A stretch of 64,000 nucleotides of DNA from Sphingomonas pseudosanguinis. GTDB lineage: Bacteria; Pseudomonadota; Alphaproteobacteria; Sphingomonadales; Sphingomonadaceae. The DNA lies in assembly GCF_014196255.1 (NCBI RefSeq), contig NZ_JACIDH010000009.1:62001-126000 (forward strand), given 5' to 3'. Positions 1-7,939 of this stretch are shown here, one piece after another (the first letter of the stretch is position 1; every line of letters begins with the position of its first letter). Under the pieces are notes generated by a model. That model saw only the letters and a program-made list of their open reading frames with translations, searched no databases and had not been told where the DNA came from. The position numbers were made by a program, and so were the translations under genes.

Positions 1-346
1 GTCGAGGGGCATGCGCTGTTGCTCCCCAGCGCGACCGGACTCCCCGATGCCGGCGATCACCATGTTCTGGGCGCTGAAGACCCAGGCGCAGACCATCGTC
101 ACCGAAAATCTGCGCGACTTCCCCGCCGCGATCCTGGCGCCGCTGGGCATCGAGGCGTGCTCCGCCGATGACTTCATCGCCGATACGATCGCGCTCGATA
201 CGGGCCGCGCCATTCCCGCCATCCGCCGGATGCGCCAGCGCTTCCAGCGCCCCGCCATGACGGCGGAGACGATGCTACGCGACATGGAAGCGCGCGGCCT
301 TGTCGCAACCGTCGGCGTGCTCGCGCCACATGCCGGATCGCTCTGA
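1..346 (+). pseudogene. PIN-domain (VapC-like) protein, C-terminal part, frameshifted and cut by window edge
   Basis: The end of the reading (motif IVTENLRDFP, then a long helical tail) matches the C-terminal half of PIN-domain proteins, the family of VapC-type ribonuclease toxins. Frame 1 from base 1 to about 69 reads LPDAGDHHVL, which is the expected segment just before ALKTQAQTIVTENL. That second segment lies in frame 2 from base 71. One extra G, or two missing bases, near 67-71 therefore breaks the gene. The 5' end lies outside the window and no antitoxin is visible. The ATG at 11 is not a credible start because the homologous frame there is different. A sequencing error cannot be excluded. 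Confidence 0.6.
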
Positions 347-432
347 GCGCGGGTGCATTACCTCTTGCCCGAATGAAGCTCGCCATGACATATAAAGGCC
401 AATAAGCTTCAATTCGGCGATCGGACCCTGAC

Positions 433-1629
433 ATGAATGCAATCGTCTCTCAGATCGGCGATCTGGCGGAGGCTGGCGAGCGGATGATCGAGCGTTTGCG
501 CCGCAAGGCCTTCCTGCCCGAAAGCCGCAAGGGCCTGAACGTCCGCTTCGGCATCGCCGAGGCCGCGCAGCTGCTCGGCTGTTCGACCAACCGCATCCGC
601 ATGGCCGAGGAGGATGGCCGCCTTCCCCCCGCGCCGGCCGCCGAGAATGGCCGGCGTCTGGGCTATAGCGTGCCCGAGCTGCTCAACATGCGCCAGGTGC
701 TGGGCGCCTCGCCTGCCCGCGCCCCCCTCGACGTGCCCGCGATCATCGCGGTCCAGAATTTCAAGGGCGGCGTCGGCAAGTCGACCGTCACCACCCATCT
801 GGCGCATTATTTCGCGGTGCAGGGCTACCGCGTGCTGGTCGTCGATTGCGACAGCCAGGCGACGACGACGACCTTGTTCGGCTTCAACCCGCATTTCAAC
901 ATCACGCGCGAGGAGACGCTCTACTCCTATCTGTCGATCGACCCGACCCAGACCGACCTGTCCTATGCGGTCAAGCCGACCCCCTGGCCCAATGTCGACT
1001 TGATCCCGTCCAACCTGGAGCTGTTCGACGTCGAGTACGAACTGGCAGCGGCCGGATCGGATGGCCAGTCGGTGCTGGCGGCGCGGTTCCGCAAGCTGAA
1101 ACAGGGACTGATCGCGCTGGCGGGCGAATATGACATCGTCCTGCTCGACCCGCCGCCCGCACTGGGCACGATCAGCCTGGCGGTGATGCAGGCGGCCAAT
1201 GCGCTGCTCGTGCCGCTCGCCGCGACGACACCCGATTTCTGCTCGACCGTGCAGTTCCTGTCGATGATGGACCAGGTGCTGCAGCAGCTGGCGGGCGCCG
1301 GGATCGAGGTGGATTACAGCTTCGTCCGGCTGATCTGTTCCAAGTTCGACGGCAACGACCCCAGCCACTCCATGGTTCGCGCGATCATGGAGCAGAGCTT
1401 CGGCCCCGCGCTCCTTCCCGTACCGATCCTGGAGTCGGCGGAGATCAGCCATGCCGCGATGCGGATGATGACCGTCTATGAACTCGACAAGCCGATCGGC
1501 ACCTCGAAGACACACAAGCGCTGCCGCGCCAATCTGGACGAGGCGATGGGGCAGATCGAACAGCTGGTCCGGCAGGGCTGGGGCCGGGTGACCCCGGCGG
1601 ATGAGGCGGTGCTCTATGCCTCGGCCTGA
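433..1629 (+). CDS. parA: ParA-type partition ATPase with N-terminal HTH
   Basis: 398 aa. A MerR-like helix-turn-helix occupies about residues 38-90. It is followed by a deviant Walker A box (KGGVGKST, residues 111-118) and the VVDCDSQ Walker A' strand near 137-142, which are the hallmarks of ParA/Soj/RepA partition ATPases. An HTH ahead of the ATPase is typical of plasmid type Ia ParA, which also represses its own operon. It sits 65 bp upstream of parB and the two are probably co-transcribed. The start ATG at 433 follows an AT-rich stretch (TATAAA near 390), the only obvious promoter-like sequence here. The family drives segregation by ATP-dependent movement on the nucleoid. Confidence 0.93.
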   Translation: MNAIVSQIGDLAEAGERMIERLRRKAFLPESRKGLNVRFGIAEAAQLLGCSTNRIRMAEEDGRLPPAPAAENGRRLGYSVPELLNMRQVLGASPARAPLDVPAIIAVQNFKGGVGKSTVTTHLAHYFAVQGYRVLVVDCDSQATTTTLFGFNPHFNITREETLYSYLSIDPTQTDLSYAVKPTPWPNVDLIPSNLELFDVEYELAAAGSDGQSVLAARFRKLKQGLIALAGEYDIVLLDPPPALGTISLAVMQAANALLVPLAATTPDFCSTVQFLSMMDQVLQQLAGAGIEVDYSFVRLICSKFDGNDPSHSMVRAIMEQSFGPALLPVPILESAEISHAAMRMMTVYELDKPIGTSKTHKRCRANLDEAMGQIEQLVRQGWGRVTPADEAVLYASA

Positions 1630-1694
1630 AATCGCCCTTTACCCCCCTTTCCTACAACTGCGCGTTTCCCCTATGTTCCGCGCGGGAGACGATC

Positions 1695-2744
1695 ATGGCG
1701 CGTAAACAATCCGATTATCTGGCGGCGTTGCTGGCCGACGAAGCGGCTTCGGGCACCGACAGCCCCCCTGCCCCCACGCCCGGCGAGCGCCCCGCCGAGC
1801 GGCTGCGCGGCACCACATTGCTGGGTCGCGAATCGGCGCTGGCGCGGGTTGCCTCGGGCGAGGTGCGTCAGGTCACGCAGCTGCTGCTCGACCCGGCGCG
1901 GGTGCGCATATGGCCGGGCAATGCGCGCTCCTATGCGCATCTGACCGAGGCGAGCTGTCGCGAGCTGATCGACTCGATCATCGCCGAAGGGGGGCAGAAG
2001 GTCCCCGCCGTCGTCCGCCGGATCGAGGGCGATGCCGACCATGATTATGAGGTGATCGCCGGCACGCGGCGGCACTGGTCGATCTCGTGGCTGCGCGCGC
2101 ACAGCTATCCCGACATGATGTTCGTCGCGCAGGTCGCGGTGCTCGACGACGAGGCGGCGTTCCGCCTCGCCGATCTGGAGAACCGGGCGCGTGCCGACGT
2201 GTCCGACCTGGAACGCGCCCGCAATTATTCCGAGGCGCTGAAGACCCATTATGGCAACCACGCCACCCGCATGGCCGAGCGGCTGAAGCTGTCCAAGGGC
2301 TGGCTGTCCAAGATGTTGAAGGTCGCCAGCCTGCCCGAACCGGTGATCGCCGCCTTCGCCTCGCCCGCCGAGGTACAGTTGAAGAGCGGCTATGCGCTGG
2401 CGCAGGCGCTGGGCGACGAGAGCAAGGTCGATCGCATCCTGACCTATGCCGTCACCCTGGCGCGCGAACAGCAGACCCGGCGCGACGAAGGCCGCCCCGC
2501 TTTGCCGGCCGCCGAGGTGGTGCGCAGCCTGCTCAACGCGCCGGTGATCGCCGAGCCGCAGCCGCCGCGCTACGAATGGAAGACGCCCTATGGCCGCAAG
2601 GTCCTGACCGTCCAGTCCAACAATCGCCAGGGCATGACCATCCGCCTGCATGCGGGCACCGGCATGGACCCCGAGGAAGTGGCCGACATCCTCCGCATGG
2701 CGCTGACCGAGCTGGAGGCCGAAGGGCGCGGGTTGCAACGGTGA
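1695..2744 (+). CDS. parB: ParB-type centromere-binding protein
   Basis: 349 aa. The N-terminal ParB/Srx (CTPase) domain spans about residues 60-170, with the GTRR box at 123-126 and the ENRARADVSDLERA segment from 162. A central HTH follows, where KLSKGWLSKMLKVA is the likely recognition region. Family knowledge: ParB binds parS, clamps on DNA using CTP and stimulates ParA. The gene directly follows parA, with GGAGA ahead of the ATG at 1695, and is directly followed by two identical perfect palindromes, the best parS candidates. The C-terminal part resembles RepB/ParB of alphaproteobacterial plasmids. Confidence 0.92.
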   Translation: MARKQSDYLAALLADEAASGTDSPPAPTPGERPAERLRGTTLLGRESALARVASGEVRQVTQLLLDPARVRIWPGNARSYAHLTEASCRELIDSIIAEGGQKVPAVVRRIEGDADHDYEVIAGTRRHWSISWLRAHSYPDMMFVAQVAVLDDEAAFRLADLENRARADVSDLERARNYSEALKTHYGNHATRMAERLKLSKGWLSKMLKVASLPEPVIAAFASPAEVQLKSGYALAQALGDESKVDRILTYAVTLAREQQTRRDEGRPALPAAEVVRSLLNAPVIAEPQPPRYEWKTPYGRKVLTVQSNNRQGMTIRLHAGTGMDPEEVADILRMALTELEAEGRGLQR

Positions 2745-2754
2745 TGCGGGCGCA

Positions 2755-2780
2755 CGGGCGAAAAGTTTCCCCGGGGAAAC
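2755..2780. repeat. parS-like centromere site, copy 1
   Basis: The 26-bp unit contains the perfect 16-bp palindrome GTTTCCCCGGGGAAAC (2765-2780), preceded by CGGGCGAAAA. The GTTTC/GAAAC half-sites match the outer bases of the canonical parS palindrome (GTTTCACGTGAAAC), and the site lies 20 bp after the parB stop codon. The role is inferred from sequence and position. Confidence 0.75.
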
Positions 2781-2823
2781 ATCGGGCGGCGGGGCGGGGT
2801 GCTCCCCTGCCCTTGTCCGACGT

Positions 2824-2853
2824 CGGGCGAAAAGTTTCCCCGGGGAAACTTTT
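2824..2853. repeat. parS-like centromere site, copy 2 (24-bp perfect palindrome)
   Basis: This is a second exact copy of the 26-bp unit (2824-2849). Here the palindrome is longer: four A bases before and four T bases after give a perfect 24-bp dyad at 2830-2853. The two copies are 69 bp apart centre to centre, close to whole helical turns (about 6.6). The second copy ends 21 bp before the repA ATG, so ParB bound here could also affect repA expression. Confidence 0.75.
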
Positions 2854-2874
2854 ACGTCCTGCGGGGTGGGAACG

Positions 2875-4107
2875 ATGACGCGCGCCACCTCCGAGAAGGT
2901 GTCCGAACAGTTCGACCTGTTTCTCCCCTATCTCGCCGACCTGCCCTTGCGCGACCAGCGCGAGATGATGGAGCGGCCCTTTTTCAGCCTGGCCAAGTCG
3001 AAACGGGTCAAGCCGATCGATTATAAAAGCCCCGACGGCAAGCTGTGGGTCCATGTCTCGGCCAATGCCGATTATGGCATGGCGACGATCTGGGATGCCG
3101 ACATCCTGATCTATTGCGCCAGCGTGCTCGCCGACATGGCCAGGCGCGGGATCAACGACGTGCCGCGCAAGCTGCACCTGATGCCCTATGACCTATTGCG
3201 CGCGATCGGGCGGCCGACGACGGGCCGCGCCTATGAGCTGCTGGGGCAGGCGCTCGACCGGCTGGTCGCGACGACGATCAAGACCAATATCCGCGCCGAT
3301 GCCGGCCAGCCCGCCGCTGCGCGCGGACGGCGTGAGGCGACCTTTTCCTGGCTCGATGGCTGGACCCAGCTGGTCGACGAAAAGACCGAACGCTCGCGCG
3401 GCATGACGATCGAGCTGTCCAACTGGTTCTGGGAAGGCGTGATGATGACGGGCGGCGTCCTGTCGATCGACCGCGCCTATTTCGACCTGACCGGCGGGCG
3501 CGAACGCTGGCTCTACCGCGTCGCGCGCAAACATGCCGGCGGGGCGGGCGAGACCGGTTTCGCCATCTCCATGCCGACGCTGTTCGAGAAATCGGGCGCC
3601 GAGGGGCAATATCGCCGCTTCAAGTTCGAGATCGCCAAGATCGCCGAACGCAACGAGCTGCCCGGCTATACGCTGACGCTGGAGCAACCCGCCGACAAGC
3701 GCGAGCCGCAATTGCGGATGCGACGCCGGCCCGAGGCACCCCAGCGCGCCGTGTCGGTCGGGACGGCGCCCCCTGCCCCGTCCCCGCCCCCTTCGCCTGA
3801 CGTTCCGCCGGCCGAACCGGTGCCCGCCAAGCTGCCCGAGCGCACGCAGGAGCTGATCGATGCGGCCGCCATGATCCGGCGCAGCGTCAAGAGCCTGGCG
3901 ACGCGCGCGACCGATGGCGAGATCACGCCCGCGACACTGGCAACGCTGCGCGCCGAATGTCCGGGCTGGGATTACCAGACACTGCACGCCGAATTTCGCG
4001 CCTGGATCGACGCCGATCCCGCGCGTACGCCGGTCAGCTATCAGGCGGCGTTCATCGGCTATGTCCGCCGCTGGGACGCCAAGCACCGCCACGAACTGGG
4101 TCGCTGA
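2875..4107 (+). CDS. repA: Plasmid replication initiator protein (RPA/RepA family)
   Basis: About 410 aa. The N-terminal region (FDLFLPYLADLPLRDQREMM, then the KLWVHVSANADYGMATIWD stretch) and the central winged-helix part with the SWLDGW motif match the alphaproteobacterial plasmid replication initiator family (replication initiator protein A, RPA). The C-terminus is a Pro/Ala-rich linker (about 285-325) followed by a helical domain. An in-frame GTG at 2866 is possible, but the ATG at 2875 is preceded by GGGGTGGG at good spacing and is preferred. parS-like sites lie just upstream and iterons downstream, so this is the replicon core. Confidence 0.9.
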   Translation: MTRATSEKVSEQFDLFLPYLADLPLRDQREMMERPFFSLAKSKRVKPIDYKSPDGKLWVHVSANADYGMATIWDADILIYCASVLADMARRGINDVPRKLHLMPYDLLRAIGRPTTGRAYELLGQALDRLVATTIKTNIRADAGQPAAARGRREATFSWLDGWTQLVDEKTERSRGMTIELSNWFWEGVMMTGGVLSIDRAYFDLTGGRERWLYRVARKHAGGAGETGFAISMPTLFEKSGAEGQYRRFKFEIAKIAERNELPGYTLTLEQPADKREPQLRMRRRPEAPQRAVSVGTAPPAPSPPPSPDVPPAEPVPAKLPERTQELIDAAAMIRRSVKSLATRATDGEITPATLATLRAECPGWDYQTLHAEFRAWIDADPARTPVSYQAAFIGYVRRWDAKHRHELGR

Positions 4108-4579
4108 TACGCGGACGGCGGGGGCCTGACGGCTTCGTGACCCGCGCGCGGGGGAGGGGAGGGCGCTCGCCTTGCCCCTTTGGCCGGCATCACCGCGTTC
4201 CCGAAGTGTCGGGTGTCGCGCCGGCCTTCCCGACAAATCCGATCCGCGCCGCGCCAGCATTTCCGGATTGAACGTCCCCCGCGCAATGCCCGCACAAAGT
4301 GATTCAATTCGCCGGCGCCAAACAGGGGCTGAATGGGGCCTTCGACACTCCGGGAACGGCTCGCGACCCATCGGGAACGGATCGACGATCCTTCGGGAAC
4401 GCCATGTTCGATCCTTCGGGAACGATCCGTCGATCTTTCGGGAACGGGAGGTACGCCGCGAATCGCGGGATTCCGCCAGAATCGCCCCGGTGGCGGCTAG
4501 TTTAACTGCTTAACCTTAAACAAACCGTCTAACCGGGGGGTGAGAGGTTTTTCTTTTTTGGAAGAGAAGGGAAGAAGTG
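4108..4579. other. Probable vegetative origin (oriV) region
   Basis: This non-coding stretch after repA contains five direct iterons (4351-4446), one inverted copy of the iteron core (CGTTCCCGA, 4196-4204) and a locally AT-rich segment (about 4498-4560, TTTAACTGCTTAACC and a T-rich run) that could be the unwinding element. No convincing DnaA box (TTATCCACA) was seen. The order repA - iterons - AT-rich DNA is typical of iteron plasmids. Function is inferred. Confidence 0.65.
4351..4446 (+). repeat. Iteron array, five copies of CGGGAACG core
   Basis: Cores CGGGAACG start at 4351, 4372, 4394, 4417 and 4439, giving spacings of 21, 22, 23 and 22 bp, about two helical turns. The better-conserved later copies read GATC-C/T-TTCGGGAACG. 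The regular helical phasing next to the initiator gene supports RepA binding sites. Variation in spacing by one base is unusual for strict iterons. Confidence 0.75.
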
Positions 4580-4612
4580 CCCCGTCCGCCGACGATCCGC
4601 CAGCGGACGGGG
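4580..4612 (-). terminator. Hairpin downstream of the unknown two-gene operon
   Basis: A perfect 10-bp stem, CCCCGTCCGC (4580-4589) and GCGGACGGGG (4603-4612), has a 13-nt loop. It lies 8 bp past the stop of the minus-strand gene at 4621. On that strand the hairpin is followed by a pyrimidine-rich tract rather than a clean T run, so termination is probable but not certain. Confidence 0.5.
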
Positions 4613-4620
4613 GCAGGGGA

Positions 4621-5151
4621 TCAGGCGAGTGCAGTCTTCACCAGCGTCTTGATCCCGATCAGGATCGAGTCATAGAGCTGCTCGACCGTTTTGAGGTCGA
4701 CGTCCGCGCCATTCGCGACCGCAACGATGTCCGCCTGTTCGGGCGCCGCATGGCCGGCCCCATAGGGGATGTTGGCCAGGATCTGCGCATTGGGCGGCAG
4801 GCTGTTGCACTTGCGGAAGGAATAGCCGTCGCCGCGCGCGGCGGGCGAGGGAAAGAGATACCGTTCCGCCGTCGGCGAGGCCAGCGTCACCAGCATGACG
4901 TTGCCCGCGCCGCTGAGGCCGACGATCGTCCCGCAGGTGTTCCACAAGCGATCGTGCCAACGCGGCTCATAAGCCGGCTGGTCGGGGTTCACCGTCCAGC
5001 GGAATATGTCCATCGGCGTGACATTGCCGCCATCACGGCCATCGCCGAGAATATCGAGGAACCCATAGGCCGCGCCATCGATCGTATGGCCATAGCGGCA
5101 GCCCAATTTGTGAATGGCGATGAAATTCGCCTCGGCCGGAGTCAGTGGCAT
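4621..5151 (-). CDS. Conserved-looking protein of unknown function (operon gene B)
   Basis: 176 aa. I do not recognise a family. No signal peptide or membrane segment is visible. The protein is rich in Gly/Ala/Pro with aromatic clusters (DIFRWTVNPDQPAYEPRWHD) and two cysteines (TCGTI, RKCNS), and ends in a short amphipathic helix (TVEQLYDSILIGIKTLVKTAL). The start ATG at 5151 has a good GGGAG ribosome-binding site. It lies 33 bp after the gene at 5185-6162 on the same strand and is followed by a hairpin, so the two form an operon. Lower GC than flanking plasmid genes is not evident. Function unknown. Confidence 0.75.
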   Translation of the reverse strand: MPLTPAEANFIAIHKLGCRYGHTIDGAAYGFLDILGDGRDGGNVTPMDIFRWTVNPDQPAYEPRWHDRLWNTCGTIVGLSGAGNVMLVTLASPTAERYLFPSPAARGDGYSFRKCNSLPPNAQILANIPYGAGHAAPEQADIVAVANGADVDLKTVEQLYDSILIGIKTLVKTALA

Positions 5152-5184
5152 GGTTTATCTCCCGAGAAAGAAGGGCAGGGGGGC

Positions 5185-6162
5185 TCAGGCGGCGTGCTTT
5201 TCGCGGAGATAGCGGTGTGCGATCTCCGCCTCCCACGGATTGAACAGATGTTCGAGCTGGAGCGCCTGATGGCTCGCGGCCGGCTTGCCGAACGCGGTCA
5301 GGTCGAGCGTGTCGTGGAGGGCATCGACGGTGTCGGTCACCGACTTGTACTTGTTGTACTGCTCGACCAGCTTGTCGCGATCCGCCTTGGTAGCGTCGAG
5401 GGCCTCGTCATAGGCCGCCTTGGTCGAGACATAGTCCTTGATGTCCTTCTTCATGATCTCCTTCAGACTCTCGGCCTGGCTCTTGCGGATAGAGATGATG
5501 AGGTCGTTGAGGATCGCCAGCTCCTGCTCGGTCGTCGCCAGGATCTGCTGCAGCCCCAGATAGCGCGCCTCGTCGACGCTCATATGCGTCTCGAACACGA
5601 TCTGGAACGAGCCGATGAACTGGTTGCTGAAGAAGCGCTGCTCCTTATAGACCTTGCCCGACGAGGCGAAGAACAGGTGCAACCCGCCCGATAGCGGCAT
5701 GTCGCGCAGCTCGGACTTGCGGGTCGCGTCCGACTTGACCGAGAACTGGCTGATCGCACCCGAGATCAGCGCCTGCACCCGCGCGATGATCAGCGAATAG
5801 TCGCCGGCAAAGATGCCGAGGAACTCCTTGGCCTTTTCGATGGTCGAGGGTTCGGCGCTTTCCGATCCCGGCACCTTGGCGGAGGGATAATCGCCGGTCT
5901 TCAGCGCGTTGCCGATCGACTCGATAATGGCGTTGACCCGCTCCAGCCCCCAGTCGCTGTAATTCTGATAATCGCTGCGCCGCTCGCCGAACAGGCGGGC
6001 ATGATCCCATTTATTCGCGTCGTAATGTTCCTTCACCAGATCACGAATTTCTCCGAGAAGTTTCGTTTCCTCGGCCTTGGATTCGGCATCCAGCTTTTCC
6101 ATATATTGCCGGAATTCCTGGTCCTGCTTTTCCTTGTCTTTGATCGTGTCGCTCTTACCCAT
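5185..6162 (-). CDS. Helical, coiled-coil-rich protein of unknown function (operon gene A)
   Basis: About 325 aa from the ATG at 6162, which is preceded by GGAG; a longer in-frame start at 6261 has no such site. The protein is highly charged and mostly helical. A Lys/Glu-rich N-terminal coil (KDKEKQDQEFRQYMEKLDAE) and a C-terminal coil (about 190-275) flank a short beta-like core (SGGLHLFFASSGKVY, then GSFQIVFETHMSV). No signal peptide or catalytic motif is recognised. Two long helices around a small hydrophobic beta region loosely recalls alpha-helical pore-forming toxins or phage tail proteins, but this is only an impression. It is first in a two-gene operon with the gene at 4621-5151. Confidence 0.75.
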   Translation of the reverse strand: MGKSDTIKDKEKQDQEFRQYMEKLDAESKAEETKLLGEIRDLVKEHYDANKWDHARLFGERRSDYQNYSDWGLERVNAIIESIGNALKTGDYPSAKVPGSESAEPSTIEKAKEFLGIFAGDYSLIIARVQALISGAISQFSVKSDATRKSELRDMPLSGGLHLFFASSGKVYKEQRFFSNQFIGSFQIVFETHMSVDEARYLGLQQILATTEQELAILNDLIISIRKSQAESLKEIMKKDIKDYVSTKAAYDEALDATKADRDKLVEQYNKYKSVTDTVDALHDTLDLTAFGKPAASHQALQLEHLFNPWEAEIAHRYLREKHAA

Positions 6163-6417
6163 GACAGTCCACTCCATGCGAGATATTCGCAAGCGCGGCG
6201 TATCAGAGCGCGATCTTCGGAAAGAGCGCGGTTGCCTCCGAATTGGTGCGGGGCATACCATCTGGGATAAGAATAGGAGGCGATGTTACCGCCGATTCCG
6301 ATGAGATCGCCGATATGACATAATATTCATGGCAGAGCGTTCACCGCGACATTATGGTTGTGATCCGCAAATAATGACATAACGGCGTCATGATCATGAC
6401 ATATAATATTAATGTAC

Positions 6418-6885
6418 TTATCGTCGTGACAGGCGCCGCAGGGCATTGGCACGGTGAACGGCATGCAGGCTGCGCGGGTCGTCGAACAGGTCGCGGATCG
6501 CGCGCCGACGGAACCGGGTCCACCAGCGTTGCCAGCGATGCTCGGCCGCGTCGTGGATCATGTGGCAACGCTGGCAGAGCGCGGCCAGGTTGCGCGGCTC
6601 GTTATTGCCCGGATCATGGTCGAGATGCGCGCAGGCCAGCACCACGCGGGTCAGGCGGACCTGCGCGATCGGCACCTGCCGCACGGTGATCCGGCGTCCG
6701 CGCGGCGAGCGCCAGCAGCCGGCCTCCGCATCCCACCAGCGACCGTCGCCCAGATGGGGCACCCGCGCCAGATGCGGCCGCCGGCATTGCTCGCACCGCC
6801 CCTCGGCCCGGCCGAACCGGATCGCGGCGGACACCTGCGCCCAGTCGATCGGATAGAGCCAGCGATTTTCGGCGCGGATCGGCAT
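6418..6885 (-). CDS. HNH endonuclease domain protein
   Basis: 155 aa from the ATG at 6885; longer in-frame starts (to 7038) would overlap the divergent gene at 7019. Cys pairs (CEQC near residue 31 and CQRC in the HNH core) bind structural zinc, and CAHLDHDPGNNEPRNLAALC followed by CHMIHD is a good HNH signature (metal-binding His-Asn-His). Such small HNH proteins occur on plasmids and phages; substrate and role are unknown. The C-terminal half is very Arg-rich, consistent with DNA binding. A roughly 250-bp AT-rich gap separates it from the operon at 4621-6162. Confidence 0.8.
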   Translation of the reverse strand: MPIRAENRWLYPIDWAQVSAAIRFGRAEGRCEQCRRPHLARVPHLGDGRWWDAEAGCWRSPRGRRITVRQVPIAQVRLTRVVLACAHLDHDPGNNEPRNLAALCQRCHMIHDAAEHRWQRWWTRFRRRAIRDLFDDPRSLHAVHRANALRRLSRR

Positions 6886-7018
6886 GGCGCGACTATGATT
6901 CGGCGCGTCCCGAATGAAAAGCCTTATATTCCCGATTTGTATGCGCTTTGTTTGCGATCCTTGCGACAGGAACGACGCCCCCGTGCGATGACGGCCACGG
7001 CATGCTAGGGGCGCGGCC

Positions 7019-7339
7019 ATGGCAAAGACCCAAAGCACGGCCGGCAGCGTGACGCTCGACGGCGTTTCCTATGACTGGCACCTCCAGAGCGAACCCCATC
7101 AGTCGGATCATGAGGGGTGGAAGGGGATGACCATCGCCGTGCTCCAGCAGGATGCCAAGCGCGCGGCGTGGTTGGAGTTTCCCGCGCCCAAGCGACTGCT
7201 CAAGGGCCTGCCGCGCGGGCGGTTGCAGCTGGACGATGCGACGATCCTGCGCTGCGTCCGGGCCGCGCTCGGTGCCGGCTGGGACCCGACCTCGCGCGGC
7301 AAGCCGGTGGTGTTCATGGTCGACGCCGACGGCAATTGA
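7019..7339 (+). CDS. Small conserved-type hypothetical protein
   Basis: 106 aa, beginning MAKTQSTAGSVTLDGVSYDW. It is a soluble protein with alternating polar and hydrophobic strands and no signal peptide or membrane segment; I do not recognise a family. The sequence DGVSYDWHL near the start and GKPVVFMVDADGN at the end look like a small beta-rich domain. It is transcribed divergently from the HNH gene and is followed almost directly by the DUF3253 reading frame, so the two may be co-transcribed. Confidence 0.65.
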   Translation: MAKTQSTAGSVTLDGVSYDWHLQSEPHQSDHEGWKGMTIAVLQQDAKRAAWLEFPAPKRLLKGLPRGRLQLDDATILRCVRAALGAGWDPTSRGKPVVFMVDADGN

Positions 7340-7343
7340 GGGC

Positions 7344-7579
7344 GTGTCGTCCGCGCGCGACACCGTGCTGGCGCTGCTGGCCCAGCGCGCGTCGGGCAAG
7401 ACGATCTGCCCCAGCGAGGTCGCGCGGGCGCTGGCTGATGGGGGCGACTGGCGCGCGGCGATGCCGGCGGTCCATGATGCGGTCGATACGCTGCTGGGCG
7501 AGGGGGCGGGTGGCGCTGAGCTGGAAGGGGCGGGGGCTGGCGGCGCGGGCCGGTCCCTATCGCATCCGCCGGGCCTGAT
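7344..7579 (+). pseudogene. DUF3253 domain protein, frameshifted in a G run
   Basis: From GTG at 7344, frame 3 reads SARDTVLALLAQRASGKT followed by ICPSEVARAL and WRAAMPAVHDAVDTLL, which is the DUF3253 core. The conserved ending (VALSWKGRGL...GPYRIRRA, stop at 7577-7579) lies in frame 1. Removing one G from the G run at about 7501-7506 joins both halves into one product of about 78 aa. This is either a homopolymer sequencing error or a recent inactivation. DUF3253 proteins are small and of unknown function. Confidence 0.65.
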
Positions 7580-7641
7580 CGGCCAAGGCTGTGGCACATC
7601 GGCTCCGTCCAAGGTTTGGCCGGGATGGCGTAAGGACGGAG

Positions 7642-7935
7642 ATGATGATGACGGGCAACGGGATCGTAATGCTGGCGGTGGTGGCCGGACTGGGCGTGCT
7701 GGGGGCCTGCACGACGACGGATGAGGCCGTGGCCGGGCGTGGCACCTGCCGGCCGCAAGGGGCCGCCGCGCTGGTCGGCCAGCCCGCGCCCGACGATGCG
7801 ACGATCCTGAAGCGCACGGGCAGCACGCTCCTCCGGCGGATCGCGCCGGGCGACGCGACCACCAAGGACTATCGGATCAACCGCGTTACGGTGACGGTCG
7901 CCGATGGACAGGTGGTGGCCGCGTCCTGTGGCTGA
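7642..7935 (+). CDS. Lipoprotein with peptidase-inhibitor I78-like domain
   Basis: About 97 aa. A signal peptide ends in the lipobox LGAC, with the cysteine near residue 22. The mature part follows the inhibitor I78 pattern: an early Cys (CRPQGAAALVG), an Arg-containing turn (RRIAPGDATTKDYRINR), and a C-terminal strand ending in SCG. I78 family members are small periplasmic or secreted serine-protease inhibitors. Three ATG codons in a row (7642, 7645, 7648) follow AAGGACGGAG; the last has the best spacing. The exact protease target is unknown. Confidence 0.7.
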   Translation: MMMTGNGIVMLAVVAGLGVLGACTTTDEAVAGRGTCRPQGAAALVGQPAPDDATILKRTGSTLLRRIAPGDATTKDYRINRVTVTVADGQVVAASCG

Positions 7936-7939
7936 TCGC

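Noticed and set aside
409..1515. Long minus-strand reading frame opposite parA
   Set aside because: His/Arg/Gly/Gln-rich composition without motifs; it mirrors the real parA frame on high-GC DNA.
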